A DNA stretch of 64,000 nt from Thermosporothrix hazakensis (GTDB lineage: Bacteria; Chloroflexota; Ktedonobacteria; Ktedonobacterales; Ktedonobacteraceae). The notes under the pieces are model-generated. The model did no database searches. It was given only the letters and a program-made list of their open reading frames with translations, and had not been told where the DNA came from. Both the position numbers and the translations under genes were made by a program. The stretch is from assembly GCF_003253565.1 (NCBI RefSeq), contig NZ_QKUF01000016.1:42265-106264 (forward strand), read 5' to 3'. Shown piece after piece: positions 39,601 through 49,034 of the stretch (position 1 is its first letter; every line of letters starts with the position of its first letter).

Positions 39601-42600
39601 TATTCAGGGAGCCGCTCCTGTAGATACGCTCGTAAGTCGTTGATACGCTGTTGTTTCTGCTTATCCTGAAAGGGCATGGTTGCGTATTGCTGCCAGTTTG
39701 GTTGTTGAAGGTGCTGAAGGGAAGCCGGGCTGTAATCCAGTACAGGCCGCTCGCCTTCTTTTCGCACAAAGACGACATCATAATAGCCTTCGTTATTGTC
39801 TGGCGTCCACTGAATAATCACATGATAGCCAGATGCCTCACCTGTACTCCACCATTCCTCAGGATCAATTCCTATTTCATAGTCATATGCAGTGGACTGC
39901 TCAAAGAGTTCCGCCACAGTCTGCTTCGAGTATTGGGTCAACTGCTGATAAAGGAAAACATCGCGCTGTACGCGAGCGTTTGGTATCCCTGTAATGGCGA
40001 GCAAAGAGGGATTGTGCTGTTGTAGCTCTTCCTGAAGCGTGATCGGGCTGAGATCCGCATTCCAGGAGCGCCAGGGAACATCAGTCAGTACAGCCAGATT
40101 GGCCTGTTCCAGATGGAGCGTGACATCATAACGGAAACGAGTCATCTCGTTATCATACCCGCGTTTCAGATGGACCTCTACACAGGAGATCTGTGGGAAA
40201 CGCTTCTTGAGGGCCGCAAAGAAGGCAGGGTCTAGAACAAGCTCGTCTTCCTGTTCACAGCGCTTATGAATACGGGCAAGCAACTGAGCAGCAGGGACAT
40301 CAGGTGCCGCATGCTCTATCTCTACAGAGGTATGGAAGATGGTGAGTAGCGGGAGGTTACGAATATCTCCGAGGAAGATGCGACCTCCTGGTTGCAGGTG
40401 TTGTATGGACTTTTCAATTACCTGGAGCAGATATTCGATATTTGGGAAGTACTGAACGACCGAGTTTAAAATGATGGTGTCAAATTTTTCACTATTGAGG
40501 CTGCTCAAGTCATCCGCACGCGCGCAGGCAAGGGTAACATGGGCCAGATGTTGCGCATCAATATGTTGTTGCAGTCGCTCAATAACGGAGGGTGCAATAT
40601 CTGTTCCATGATAGCGCGAGCAGTGTGGGGCCAGGCGGAACAGCAGGAGGCCAGAGCCGCACCCGATTTCCAGAATGCGTTGTGGTTGTAGGGCTGCGAT
40701 GCGATCAACAGTCGTGATGGTCCAGACACGCATCTCCTCAGCGGGAATTGAGAGACCTGTATAGCTACTGTTCCATCCCGATGTATTAAAGGTGGGGTCA
40801 CCCTCTGCTTCGCTGTTGCGATAGGTATCGTCAAAGATCTCCTGCCAGTGAGAAACCTGCTCCTCTGAGAAATGCTGTTCCGGGGATTGTGCCTCATGCT
40901 CCGCATCCTCAAGGGTAACATAAGCGACCAGACGCTTCTCACCGGGAGTATCTTCGCGTGCCAGCACAGCAGCGGCCTGTACTGCCGGATGCTGACTTAA
41001 CACAGCTTCAATCTCTCCCAGTTCAATGCGGTATCCTCGTATCTTTACCTGATGATCTATCCGTCCCAGGAATTCCAGAGTGCCATCTTCACGAAAACGC
41101 GCGAGGTCGCCGGTCTTGTAGAGGCGAGCACCCGGTTCCTTGCTAAATGGGTCAGGGACGAACTTTTCGGCGGTGAGATCCGGGCGATTATGATAGCCTC
41201 TCGCAAGGCCGATTCCACCATAGTACAGCTCGCCGGGAACACCTGCCGGGACCGGGTTACCATACACATCTAATACGTAGGCCTGGGTATTGCTGATCGG
41301 GCGTCCAATCGGTATAATGCCCCACCCACGGTTGTCATCCCCTTTCTGACAATACCATATGGTTGAGTCTACAGAAACTTCGGTTGCGCCACACAGGTTT
41401 GTCAGTTCCGCATCAAGGCAGGAGAAGAAGCGGTTTTGATGCTCCAGTGTCAACGCCTCACCGCTGCACACGACATGTTTCAGAGAGGTACAGAGGCCGG
41501 CGTTTTTGTCTTCCAGGAATGCCTGAAGCATTGCCGGCACAAAGTGGATGGTGGTAATCTGCTGCTCTTGAATGGTCTGGATCAGATAGGTGCTATCACG
41601 ATGGCCCTCCGGTTTCGCCATAACAATAGAAGCCCCGACCATAATCGGCCAGAAGAATTCCCAGACGGAGACATCAAAGCTCATAGGGGTCTTTTGCAAG
41701 ACGCGATCATCTGTACTGAGCTTGTAAGCGTCTTGCATCCAGAAGAGCCGATTGCAGAGGCCCTGGTGCGTGGTCATCGCTCCTTTAGGCTTGCCTGTGG
41801 AACCAGAGGTGTAAATGATATAGCAGAGATTCAGTTCAACGGTAGTATGCACCGGGTTGGTTGTGGACTCGTGCGTAAGGTCTTCTGTGTCCAGACAAAG
41901 GACGGGGAGGCTGTGTGCAGGAAGCTGTTTCAGGAGATGCTGCTGTGTCAGAATAATTGATGCCTGAGCATCTTCAAGCATAAAAGCCTGTCTTTCCCGA
42001 GGATAGGTCGGATCGATCGGGACATATGCGCCTCCTGCCTTAAGAATTCCCAGAAGCGCAGGGACCAACTCTAATGAGCGTTCCATACAGATGCCGACGC
42101 GCACTTCTGGCCCCACGCCGAGCGCTCGTAAACGGTGAGCGATCTGGTTTGCCCGGTTATTGAGTTCTCGATAGGAGATTTGCTGATCCTTGTAGATGAC
42201 CGCAGGTGCATCGGGAGTACGCTCAATCTGTTCCTCGATAAGCCAGTGCAGGCAAACGCCCTGCCGATAGGCGATATCAGTTGCATTCCATTCCAGGAGA
42301 ATTCTGTGTTTTTCTGCATCGGTCAGCAGGTTGAAATCGGAAATACGTTGTTTCGGTTGAAAGACAACCGCCTGTAAGAGCGTTTGAAGATGTCCTATGA
42401 GCCTTTCCATTGTCTGTGAGGTAAACAGATCTGTATTGTATTCCAGGCCGCAGAATAAGCGCTCGCCATCTTCCATGACCGAAAGCCAGAGGTCAAACTT
42501 GGAGGTTCCGCTTTCAACGCCTTCAAGTATCTGAAGGGTCAGTTCATCGCCAAACTGAAGCTCGGGCATAGGCGTGTTTTGAAGCACGAGCATGACTTGA

Positions 42601-43781
42601 AAGAGAGGGCTATGACTTAACTCTCTTTTGGGCTGAAGCTCTTCTACCAGACGTTCAAAAGGAACATCCTGATTCTCATAGGCTCCAAGTGTCGTTTCAC
42701 GTACCCGGTGTAAAAGCTCCAGGAATGTCGGATTTCCATGAAGTTTTGTGCGTAATACCAGTGTATTCGCAAAAAATCCGATAAGCTGTTCTATTTCTCC
42801 CTGTGACCGATTGGCAATAGGCGTGCCAACAAGAATATCTTTCTGTCCACTATAGCGATACAGAAGAACATTATAGGTTGCGAGGAGTAGCATAAACAGC
42901 GTACAATCGTGCTGTTTGCAGAAATCGTGTAGTTGCTGAACGAGGGGAGGTTCTATTACAAATGCCTTCAAGGCTCCCCGAAAGGTTTGGGTTGTGGGAC
43001 GTGGATAGTCTGTCGGAAGTTCTAAAATGGTGGGAGCGCCTGCCAGTTGTTCCCGCCAGTATTGCAGTTGCCTGGTGAGAATGTCCCCCTGGAAACGCTT
43101 CCGTTGCCAGAGGGCAAAATCTGCGTACTGCACAGGGAGTTCTGGCAGGGGAGAGGGTTTTTGGGCTGTATAGACGGAATAGAGTTCAGCGAGCTCTCTG
43201 GCGAAAATACCAAGTGACCATGTATCCGTAATAATATGATGCATTGTCACAATAAAGATATGCTCATGGTTATTGATGCGCGCCAGATGAGCCCTCATCA
43301 ATGGTCCTCGGGAAAGGTCGAACGGTGTCTGGGCATCTGCGCGAGCAAGTCGCCGTGCCTCGTTTTCACGTTCCTCTGGCGGGGAAGATGCCTCCAGATC
43401 ATGGATGGCCAGTGAAATAGTTCCTCTGGGAGCGATAATCTGCATTGGTTTGCCATCTATATCGGCAAATGTCGTACGTAGTACCTCGTGCCTGCGAACA
43501 ATTTCATGAAGGCTTCTCTGTAATGCGTCAATATCGAGCCTGCCGAGCAGACGAGCAGTAAAGAGGATATTATAGTTAATTCCTCCCGGGGCAATCTGGT
43601 CAATCAGCCAGAGTCGATGCTGTGAGAAGGAGAGGGGAATAAAGTTTGCTTCAGAGCGACGGGTAATGCCAGTAAGCTGGCTTGTGGAAGGAGCAACACC
43701 TTGTTTCCAGCGTTCAAGCAACGCCTTTTTCGCTGGAGACAGATGGGCCTTGCGCGTTGAAAGGTTTTGTTCTTCAGACAT
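36639..43781 (-). CDS. NRPS, C-A-NMT-PCP-degenerate E-terminal C
   Basis: A 2380-residue synthetase. The start is the ATG five bases after GGGAGG (43781), 18 codons inside the longest frame. C has HHIITDTWS near residue 182. A has FDVSVWEFF near 705 and pocket D-V-W-H-V-S-L-V-D, a serine code. An N-methyltransferase is inserted after A8 (EIGCGSG near 1042, NSVVQYFP, FLGDIRN); it shares GWNSSYTG with the leftmost NRPS in the window. PCP has FFELGGDSIKG near 1470. An epimerase-like domain follows with HPLIADSRS near 1637 in place of HHxxxDG, so it is probably inactive. The protein ends with a second C domain whose motif reads DYMLQDG near 2068, with both His lost, and has no PCP after it. It would need a partner protein for the next step. 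Confidence 0.94.
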   Translation of the reverse strand: MSEEQNLSTRKAHLSPAKKALLERWKQGVAPSTSQLTGITRRSEANFIPLSFSQHRLWLIDQIAPGGINYNILFTARLLGRLDIDALQRSLHEIVRRHEVLRTTFADIDGKPMQIIAPRGTISLAIHDLEASSPPEERENEARRLARADAQTPFDLSRGPLMRAHLARINNHEHIFIVTMHHIITDTWSLGIFARELAELYSVYTAQKPSPLPELPVQYADFALWQRKRFQGDILTRQLQYWREQLAGAPTILELPTDYPRPTTQTFRGALKAFVIEPPLVQQLHDFCKQHDCTLFMLLLATYNVLLYRYSGQKDILVGTPIANRSQGEIEQLIGFFANTLVLRTKLHGNPTFLELLHRVRETTLGAYENQDVPFERLVEELQPKRELSHSPLFQVMLVLQNTPMPELQFGDELTLQILEGVESGTSKFDLWLSVMEDGERLFCGLEYNTDLFTSQTMERLIGHLQTLLQAVVFQPKQRISDFNLLTDAEKHRILLEWNATDIAYRQGVCLHWLIEEQIERTPDAPAVIYKDQQISYRELNNRANQIAHRLRALGVGPEVRVGICMERSLELVPALLGILKAGGAYVPIDPTYPRERQAFMLEDAQASIILTQQHLLKQLPAHSLPVLCLDTEDLTHESTTNPVHTTVELNLCYIIYTSGSTGKPKGAMTTHQGLCNRLFWMQDAYKLSTDDRVLQKTPMSFDVSVWEFFWPIMVGASIVMAKPEGHRDSTYLIQTIQEQQITTIHFVPAMLQAFLEDKNAGLCTSLKHVVCSGEALTLEHQNRFFSCLDAELTNLCGATEVSVDSTIWYCQKGDDNRGWGIIPIGRPISNTQAYVLDVYGNPVPAGVPGELYYGGIGLARGYHNRPDLTAEKFVPDPFSKEPGARLYKTGDLARFREDGTLEFLGRIDHQVKIRGYRIELGEIEAVLSQHPAVQAAAVLAREDTPGEKRLVAYVTLEDAEHEAQSPEQHFSEEQVSHWQEIFDDTYRNSEAEGDPTFNTSGWNSSYTGLSIPAEEMRVWTITTVDRIAALQPQRILEIGCGSGLLLFRLAPHCSRYHGTDIAPSVIERLQQHIDAQHLAHVTLACARADDLSSLNSEKFDTIILNSVVQYFPNIEYLLQVIEKSIQHLQPGGRIFLGDIRNLPLLTIFHTSVEIEHAAPDVPAAQLLARIHKRCEQEDELVLDPAFFAALKKRFPQISCVEVHLKRGYDNEMTRFRYDVTLHLEQANLAVLTDVPWRSWNADLSPITLQEELQQHNPSLLAITGIPNARVQRDVFLYQQLTQYSKQTVAELFEQSTAYDYEIGIDPEEWWSTGEASGYHVIIQWTPDNNEGYYDVVFVRKEGERPVLDYSPASLQHLQQPNWQQYATMPFQDKQKQQRINDLRAYLQERLPEYMVPVSYILLPELPLSPNGKVDRRQLPAPESVALGIEATYEAPTTPLEEELARIWASVLGLERVGRSNNFFELGGDSIKGIQVVARANEVGIHMEPRLMFQYQTIAELSQALLDTQETTPPRETEQAFWPLTPYQQQLLEQEKHRPYELLVKTSTALNPVIVRQTAQYLLIAHPALHTRFVETADGYKQGEERGDISQFFVHWQRPDSSEAEIIEELNTGETALSRITLIEQHEVSYLHFSLHPLIADSRSLSVLIHDFAQAYQRLAQGATPSTSQVPSFFQWVQSYSNFWPKELQPVGKGHTHEQGEQIHLQFSLTREETQAFFNAQKAYRTRPQEFLVTALLLTLQQTGNGQLFTFALYADGRNASFDEADYTQSLGCFTIPYLYHFQTKERSPGEAIKLVKEQLRHVPQPDKTPLFDHTPFALHYMDDPNAQGELFAETVAIHLAEAESKEFPVLIARLQQDTLSISWHFDSKVYDPATIQGYATSYQRMLMQLVEHCTTPGVYGYTPSDFPLARLTREQIDRLFGKNPAIEDVYPLTPMQQNMLFQRLHHPQDGLYVIYQCLTLDNINLNINAFEQAWQHTIQTHPVLRTSFIWDDLDQPLQVVHKQVRVVLEQEDWRALDEHSQQERLTRRIRELRRKGFKLNEAPHSSVALFRVAEKKYLFLLCFDYMLQDGWSFPVIQRDFFTAYQALDMGREFHLEAPRPYRDFIAWLQRQNQQEAQRYWQHTLHGFTRPTPLAPEPRDLDPVNYPDHYVKQLSFVAAATTTRLKTLARQHQLTLNTLLQGAWSLLLSRYTQQTDVVFGNVIAGRPTTLTGVEQMVGLFNNQLPVRVQVTPEASLLPWLRDVQGMLVEMRQYEYSLQPHMQGWGELPRYKAFFQSYVVFENFPWNTAALESLRHWNVTDVRSLGQTEHPLRVEIMPGTSLALSLAYDRRYFSDRMIAGIAENFQQVLTLMASQPHQSLNHFLQAIDPQREIARDMKASI

Positions 43782-44702
43782 ACAGGCCTCCCAATCCTGG
43801 TTCTTATTGATGGCTGCATCTGAGACGACGCACAAACACTATTGATGCTATCAGGTGTTGATATTGCTGGAATAATCTTGAATGCAGCACTGGATAGCTG
43901 CAATAGACAGAGCGCGCAATCCACTCTGTTTCCGCCTGAAAGCGAGAGGCTTTTGAAGCTATTTCCAGGCGAAAGAACATGTTACAAAACGCTTGTGTCA
44001 ATATCGGTCGCAATAATGCAAGTGGGGAAGTGAGATTTCTGAGCCAGGAGTTCAGAAAAGCGAAAAACGGTGTTCGTTTTTTGTTGGTCGATTGGTGTCG
44101 CAGAGAAAGAATGCTGCCCGTGAGCGCTCGACAGTTCCTTTGTTTGATGATACCCTCCCTGGAATACTCCACAATCCTCTTCAAAAAGCACAGAAGCCGA
44201 TTTTTAATGGGTTTTCGTTTTGAGAAGGAATATAGATTATTTTACCATGCTCTCAATTACTCTTGCGTAAGAATGGCAAAAGATTGTATGATGAAAGTAA
44301 GTATGATGTATATTATGTATATATCATGAAAAGCAAAAAAGAGTCAAGTGGAAAAGGCAATTATAAAAAAAGTTAGCATTATGAAATATATTTTTACGTC
44401 TACGCTTTTAAAAGCCTATTTTGTTGTTTAATCTGTTTGTAGAAAACTGTTATAGAAGGAAAGCGGGGATACATAGTTACCCCTGTTATTTATTGATTTT
44501 TACGCATGTGGTGTTATTAGACGCTTTATCTCTTCCTGTAAAAGGAAGGAGGAACACTTATATTTCCCCTTCTCTCATACCGGTAAAAAGGAAAAGAAGT
44601 AAACAGCATCCATTGTGCTTTTCGAGCAAAGAAGTTGAGGAAAGAACCATATTGATCATTTTATTATCTGCTTCTGAGTAGATTTTTAAGGAGAATGACA
44701 CA
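43782..44702. other. Divergent AT-rich intergenic region
   Basis: About 920 bases between the leftward NRPS and the rightward threonine aldolase. The half near the aldolase is very AT-rich. No gene, RNA or clear promoter hexamers could be supported. Short related motifs of the form GTATGATG recur near 44285-44310. Confidence 0.55.
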
Positions 44703-45806
44703 ATGATTGTTGACTTGAGAAGCGATTCTGTTACACGCCCATCCGCTGAAATGCAAAGAGTCATGTATCAGATAGAATTAGGGGATGATGTGCTAGGCGA
44801 TGATCGCACAGTGCAGGCTCTGGAGGAATATACAGCTACATTGGTGCAAAAGGAAGCTGCTCTCTTTGTTCCTAGCGGTACGCAGGCCAATTTGATTGCC
44901 ATTCTGGTGCATTGTCAGCGGGGAGATGAGATTATCCTGGGATCAGAAGCGCATATTTTCCACTACGAATTAGCAGGACCGGCTGCGCTTGCAGGCGTAC
45001 AGGCACGTCTGATTCCCAACCTGCCAGATGGCTCTTTACCGATGGAGCTTTTAAGCCAGAGTTTTCGCGCGTCGGGGCCGCTCTTTCCTCCTATAACTCT
45101 TGTATGTCTGGAAAACACACAGAATCGCTGCTCAGGCGCCCCCATTGATATTGTACATACGCAGCAGGTAGCAGATATCGCTCATGCAAGGGGGGCCGCG
45201 TTACACCTTGATGGAGCAAGAATTTTTAATGCTGCGGTCGCCTTGAATTGTCGGATAGAAGATCTGGTTGCTCCGGCGGACTCGGTCGCTTTTTCGCTTT
45301 GTAAGGGACTCGGAGCCCCTTCAGGGGCCATGCTTTGCGGCTCTACAACGTTTATTCGTCATGCGCGGCGCTGGCGTAAAACGCTTGGTGGAGCTATGCA
45401 TATGCCGGGAATGCTGGCGGCTGCGGGGCTTTATGCTTTGCAACATATGATTGAACGTTTGCAGGAAGATCATGAGAACGCTCGCAGGCTGGCAGAGGGT
45501 CTGGCCGGTCTACCAGCTATTCATGTAGATTCAGAATCCGTACATACGAATATTGTAATTGTGCAACTCAAGGACGAGAAGATAACAGTCCATGATTTTC
45601 TTGCTCAATTAGAAGCGCGTGGAGTGCTGGCCTTAGCTTTTGGCTCCCGGGCTATCAGGTTGGTGACGCATAAGGATATTGGACAAGTCCATATAGAGCG
45701 GGCGATAACAGTATTTCAATCTATCGTTAGTACGCCTGTTTTCTCTCCGCCCGCTTTCTCCCGAGGAACAGAACAGCCACCCGGAGGCACAAGAGTGAGC
45801 CTGTGA
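44703..45806 (+). CDS. Low-specificity threonine aldolase
   Basis: A 367-residue PLP enzyme of the GLY1/LtaE family, which cleaves or forms beta-hydroxy-alpha-amino acids (threonine to glycine plus acetaldehyde). AAGGAG lies eight bases before the ATG. DLRSDSVTRP at the N terminus, PSGTQANL, HLDGARIFNA and the PLP lysine in SLCKGLGAPSGA near residue 200 are diagnostic. The last 25 or so residues, Pro/Thr-rich, extend beyond the usual end. It lies downstream of the assembly-line genes and 131 bases before a P450, so it may make or trim a beta-hydroxy amino acid for the pathway; a housekeeping role cannot be excluded. Confidence 0.92.
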   Translation: MIVDLRSDSVTRPSAEMQRVMYQIELGDDVLGDDRTVQALEEYTATLVQKEAALFVPSGTQANLIAILVHCQRGDEIILGSEAHIFHYELAGPAALAGVQARLIPNLPDGSLPMELLSQSFRASGPLFPPITLVCLENTQNRCSGAPIDIVHTQQVADIAHARGAALHLDGARIFNAAVALNCRIEDLVAPADSVAFSLCKGLGAPSGAMLCGSTTFIRHARRWRKTLGGAMHMPGMLAAAGLYALQHMIERLQEDHENARRLAEGLAGLPAIHVDSESVHTNIVIVQLKDEKITVHDFLAQLEARGVLALAFGSRAIRLVTHKDIGQVHIERAITVFQSIVSTPVFSPPAFSRGTEQPPGGTRVSL

Positions 45807-45937
45807 AATAGAGAGCAAGCGAGCAATCAGTTCATGATGCTTCATGGTTGCTGTGTAAATAGATGACTGTCAATGTATTGATGATTCAGGTTCCCATTCT
45901 CTGTCGATGTAGTGCAAAAGATATCAGGAGGTTGCAG

Positions 45938-47350
45938 ATGGCCACTCTCGCTGCTCGCTCCATTCCTGGCCCGAAGGTTTTTCCTTTGCTTGGCTGGAGA
46001 TCGAATCTGGTCAAGGCGTTCTATACCCCTTTCTTCTATCTTCCCTGGTTACATAAAACGTATGGGAATATCGCCACGCTGGCTGCCGGTAACCTGACCT
46101 ATGTCGTTGTCTTTGGACCGGAGAATAACTTTAAAGTGCTCTCCAATCCAGATTGTTTTGAAGTGACCAAAGGAACAATTCTGGAACGTATGCCAGCAGA
46201 TTCCGCTTTTAGTCGTATGATGCTGCGCAATGTTGCAATGGAAAGGGGGAAAGAGCATCGTCGCCTGCGCCGCTTGATGCAGCCCGCGTTTCATCGCAAG
46301 ATGCTCACCTGCTATCATCATAATATGGTGGAAATGACGCAATATGTGCTGGAGCGATGGGAAACGCAAAATGAGTTTGAATTGAATCAGGAGATGAAGC
46401 GCATTACCTTGCGAATCATCATCAAAGCTCTTTTTGGCCTTTATGATGAACGGGAGTTGGAGAGGATCAGTACGACCATATTTCAATTAAATAAAGCAGT
46501 GCCCCTGGCATTGATCCTGCCCGTGAATCTGCCCGGGACTCCTTATCATCAGACATTGCGTTTAGGGGAAGAGTTGGAGCAGTTCTTTTTAAAGCTTATA
46601 GAGCAGAAACGCTCACAAACAGAAGCAACTGACGTTCTGGCTGCACTCATTCATGCACATGATGAAGACGGGAGCTTCTTAAGTGAGGACGAGCTTCTAA
46701 GCAATACGGCTTCACTCTTCCTTGCGGGTTTTGAAACAACGATGACATCGCTAACCTGGGTGCTCTTCTTGCTTCATCAGCATCCACATATCCTTTCTGA
46801 TTTGCTCGATGAGCTGGAAGGGATCTTGCAGGGGAATGCACCGACGCCCGAACAGATTGCTCAAATGCCTTTATTGGATGGAGTGATTAAAGAGAGCCTG
46901 CGCTTGCTTCCCCCGGGTTCGGTAGGTGCTCGGGTGACCATGACTGACTGTGAACTTGAAGGCTACGAAATACCAGCAGGCACAAACATCTTGTACAGTC
47001 AATTTGTGACGCATAGAATGCCTGAACTCTATCCCGAACCGAACCGTTTCAAACCTGAGCGCTGGTTGACCCTGAAACGTACTCCCTATGAGTATCTGCC
47101 ATTTGGGGCGGGGCAGCATATGTGTATTGGTGCGGGCTTTGCGATCTATGAGATGAAAATCATTCTCTCGGTACTCCTTCAACGATATCGCCTGCAATTT
47201 GTTCCGGGTACGCAGGTTGAGCCCAAAGTAAGGATGCAGCCAAAGTACAGGTTGCAGGTAAAGGCTGTGCCGCAGGATAGGCGTTTTGAGCGGGTTCCTG
47301 TACGGGGGCGAATTCTAGAGCTGGTTGATATCTCTGATCATGAGATGTGA
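45938..47350 (+). CDS. Cytochrome P450
   Basis: A 470-residue haem monooxygenase. The ATG is six bases after AGGAGG, which decides against the upstream in-frame starts. PGPKVFPLLG near the N terminus, I-helix AGFETTMTS, ESLRLLPPG (the ExxR helix), KPERWL and the haem loop FGAGQHMCIGAGFA are all present. The overall look, with a proline-rich N terminus but no membrane anchor, is that of CYP120/CYP110-like bacterial enzymes. It probably tailors the peptide-polyketide product (hydroxylation or similar). The redox partner is not in the window. Confidence 0.94.
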   Translation: MATLAARSIPGPKVFPLLGWRSNLVKAFYTPFFYLPWLHKTYGNIATLAAGNLTYVVVFGPENNFKVLSNPDCFEVTKGTILERMPADSAFSRMMLRNVAMERGKEHRRLRRLMQPAFHRKMLTCYHHNMVEMTQYVLERWETQNEFELNQEMKRITLRIIIKALFGLYDERELERISTTIFQLNKAVPLALILPVNLPGTPYHQTLRLGEELEQFFLKLIEQKRSQTEATDVLAALIHAHDEDGSFLSEDELLSNTASLFLAGFETTMTSLTWVLFLLHQHPHILSDLLDELEGILQGNAPTPEQIAQMPLLDGVIKESLRLLPPGSVGARVTMTDCELEGYEIPAGTNILYSQFVTHRMPELYPEPNRFKPERWLTLKRTPYEYLPFGAGQHMCIGAGFAIYEMKIILSVLLQRYRLQFVPGTQVEPKVRMQPKYRLQVKAVPQDRRFERVPVRGRILELVDISDHEM

Positions 47351-47603
47351 TTTTTGCTGCCCCTGGCACTGTTCGCACAGGCTATCTGGGAATTTTGGTG
47401 CTGTCGGGGGCAGCCTGAGTGTTTGCCAAACAGGACTTTCAGCCTCCTGTCTTCAGGCCTGGAGGAGCTATAAGGTGTACGTTTCTGGACAGTGTGCCGC
47501 TATGGGGCGTTGCGCAGTGGCGGCTCGCACCCATACCGGCTGAAGGAAGAAGTCCAGGGCAGTGTTAATGCGCTGAAAGGCGGCGGAATCGGCCTCGACG
47601 CCT
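47351..47603. other. Intergenic region with weak inverted repeat
   Basis: No gene is supported in about 250 bases. GCTGCCCC (47355-47362) is matched by GGGGCAGC (47407-47414) with a long 44-base loop just after the P450 stop; this could act in termination but is weak. Confidence 0.4.
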
Positions 47604-47989
47604 TACGGAGACGAAACCGAGTTGATGATAGAGGCGAATCGCGCCGGGATTATTATTGACATGCAGCATCATCGCTTCCTTTCCGTCCGCCTGCCAGGCG
47701 CGCAGAGAGCGGGTAACAAGCGCAGCCCTATTTTCTGACCGCGTCTGTCAGGATGAACGCCCACTTGAATCAGATAGCCATCCTGCGGGGCTTCTTCATC
47801 ATCGGCGTTGGTCACAAAGCCCGCCGCCCGTCCGTCTATCAGCGCAAGAAAGGAGAGTTCAGGCCGGAAGGCGGGATCATCGGCGGTCCAGCGGCCCCAT
47901 TGTTCCTCGCTCCATCCCGGGAAGCCCGGACGCTCCCGAAAGGCTGCCTGATACGCTGTAAGATGCCAGACGAGCGAAGCAAGAACCAA
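47604..47989 (-). pseudogene. Frameshifted GNAT acetyltransferase
   Basis: The frame from 47989 encodes a GNAT-like segment with FLALIDGRAAGFVTNADD and the acetyl-CoA loop VGVHPDRRGQKIG, then runs into a short nonsense tail and stops. One frame over, the expected continuation appears at once: ALVTRSLRAWQADGKEAMML, then NNPGAIRLYHQLGFVSV, the classic GNAT C terminus. One indel near 47700 therefore breaks the gene. The usual N-terminal half is also missing or short. It should not give an active enzyme unless the sequence has an error at this point. Confidence 0.8.
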
Positions 47990-48090
47990 ACAGGGGAAAT
48001 ATCGTTGAAGGCGTTGATCCTATGAGCGCAATGCAAGCAAGAGGGTGACGCACCCCCGCGTTCATACAGGGGTACGTCAATCCTGACAGC

Positions 48091-48112
48091 AGGAGCCGGG
48101 TTGCAGGCTCCT
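48091..48112 (-). terminator. Possible hairpin after CPBP gene
   Basis: AGGAGCC (48091-48097) pairs with GGCTCCT (48106-48112) around an eight-base loop, 26 bases past the stop of the leftward CPBP protease gene. There is no T-run, so this is a weak terminator call. Confidence 0.35.
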
Positions 48113-48137
48113 GAGGTATCAGCTTTGCGGCAAGCGA

Positions 48138-49034
48138 TCACCTATTTGCAGCAGCAGCGCGACTGGATCGGCTCCTGAGCCACGAAGGCACGATCACCTG
48201 CTTGCGCTTTACAATCAGGATCAGGAAAATGGCACTTGCTACAAGACATGCCAGGAGTGCGACTACCCCTGCCTCAGGTCCGAAGTTTCCTCCCGTCCAG
48301 AGGGCTGGCCCGCTGATAGTCGGGGTGATAACTGTTTTTCCGCTAGGATCAACACCGGATATCGTTGCGCCAAAGAACGGCCCCTCGAAGAAATTCCAGG
48401 CCCAGTGAATCCCAATTGCTAGCCAGAGACTGCGTGTGAGCATATACGCGACTCCCAGCAAGATTCCCGCTTCGAGCGCAATAGCGAGCGCCCCAAACAG
48501 GGTCGCACCCGGGTTAAGCAGATGTCCCAAACCGAAAAAGAGCGCGCTGAGAATGATCGCGATCCATGATCCTAGCGAGCGCTCCAGGAGACGAAAGAGT
48601 ATTCCTCGAAAGACTCCTTCCTCAAAAAGGGCTACCAGCAGGTGGATCCCCAATCCTTGCAATATCAGGGTCACTGCGACCGGAGCAGGGGCGATAGAGG
48701 TAATGCGATACCACCCGGCCAGAGCGAGGATACCAATAGTCGTGCCTTGCAAGAGCAACCCCAACACGAAACCGAGGAGAAGATTGCGCACCAGATGCCG
48801 GCCGGACAGTCCAAGTTCAGCAAAAGGACGACGCTCAACCCAAAAGCGTGCAAGTAAGAACGTAGCTGCCACTCCTACAACAAGTATGCTCTCTCCTATG
48901 GTTTGCCCGATTAATTGTGAGGTGTTCAGCATGGAGACAATAAAACTGGCCAATACACCAATTATTGCCAGAAAAATGAGTTCAATGACGAGCTGGATGA
49001 GAGAGAAGGAAAAAAGACGACGAAAAAAACTCAT
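48138..49034 (-). CDS. CPBP-family intramembrane metalloprotease
   Basis: A 298-residue multipass membrane protein of the CAAX-protease and bacteriocin-processing (Abi) family. The start is the ATG six bases after AAGGAG, two codons inside the longest frame. Several hydrophobic segments flank the conserved motifs: EEGVFRGILF (EExxxR), FFGLGHLL (FxxxH) and IHWAWNFFEG (HxxxN). In bacteria such proteins process peptides, give bacteriocin self-immunity or act in stress; no peptide gene is adjacent, so the substrate is unknown. Confidence 0.9.
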   Translation of the reverse strand: MSFFRRLFSFSLIQLVIELIFLAIIGVLASFIVSMLNTSQLIGQTIGESILVVGVAATFLLARFWVERRPFAELGLSGRHLVRNLLLGFVLGLLLQGTTIGILALAGWYRITSIAPAPVAVTLILQGLGIHLLVALFEEGVFRGILFRLLERSLGSWIAIILSALFFGLGHLLNPGATLFGALAIALEAGILLGVAYMLTRSLWLAIGIHWAWNFFEGPFFGATISGVDPSGKTVITPTISGPALWTGGNFGPEAGVVALLACLVASAIFLILIVKRKQVIVPSWLRSRSSRAAAANR

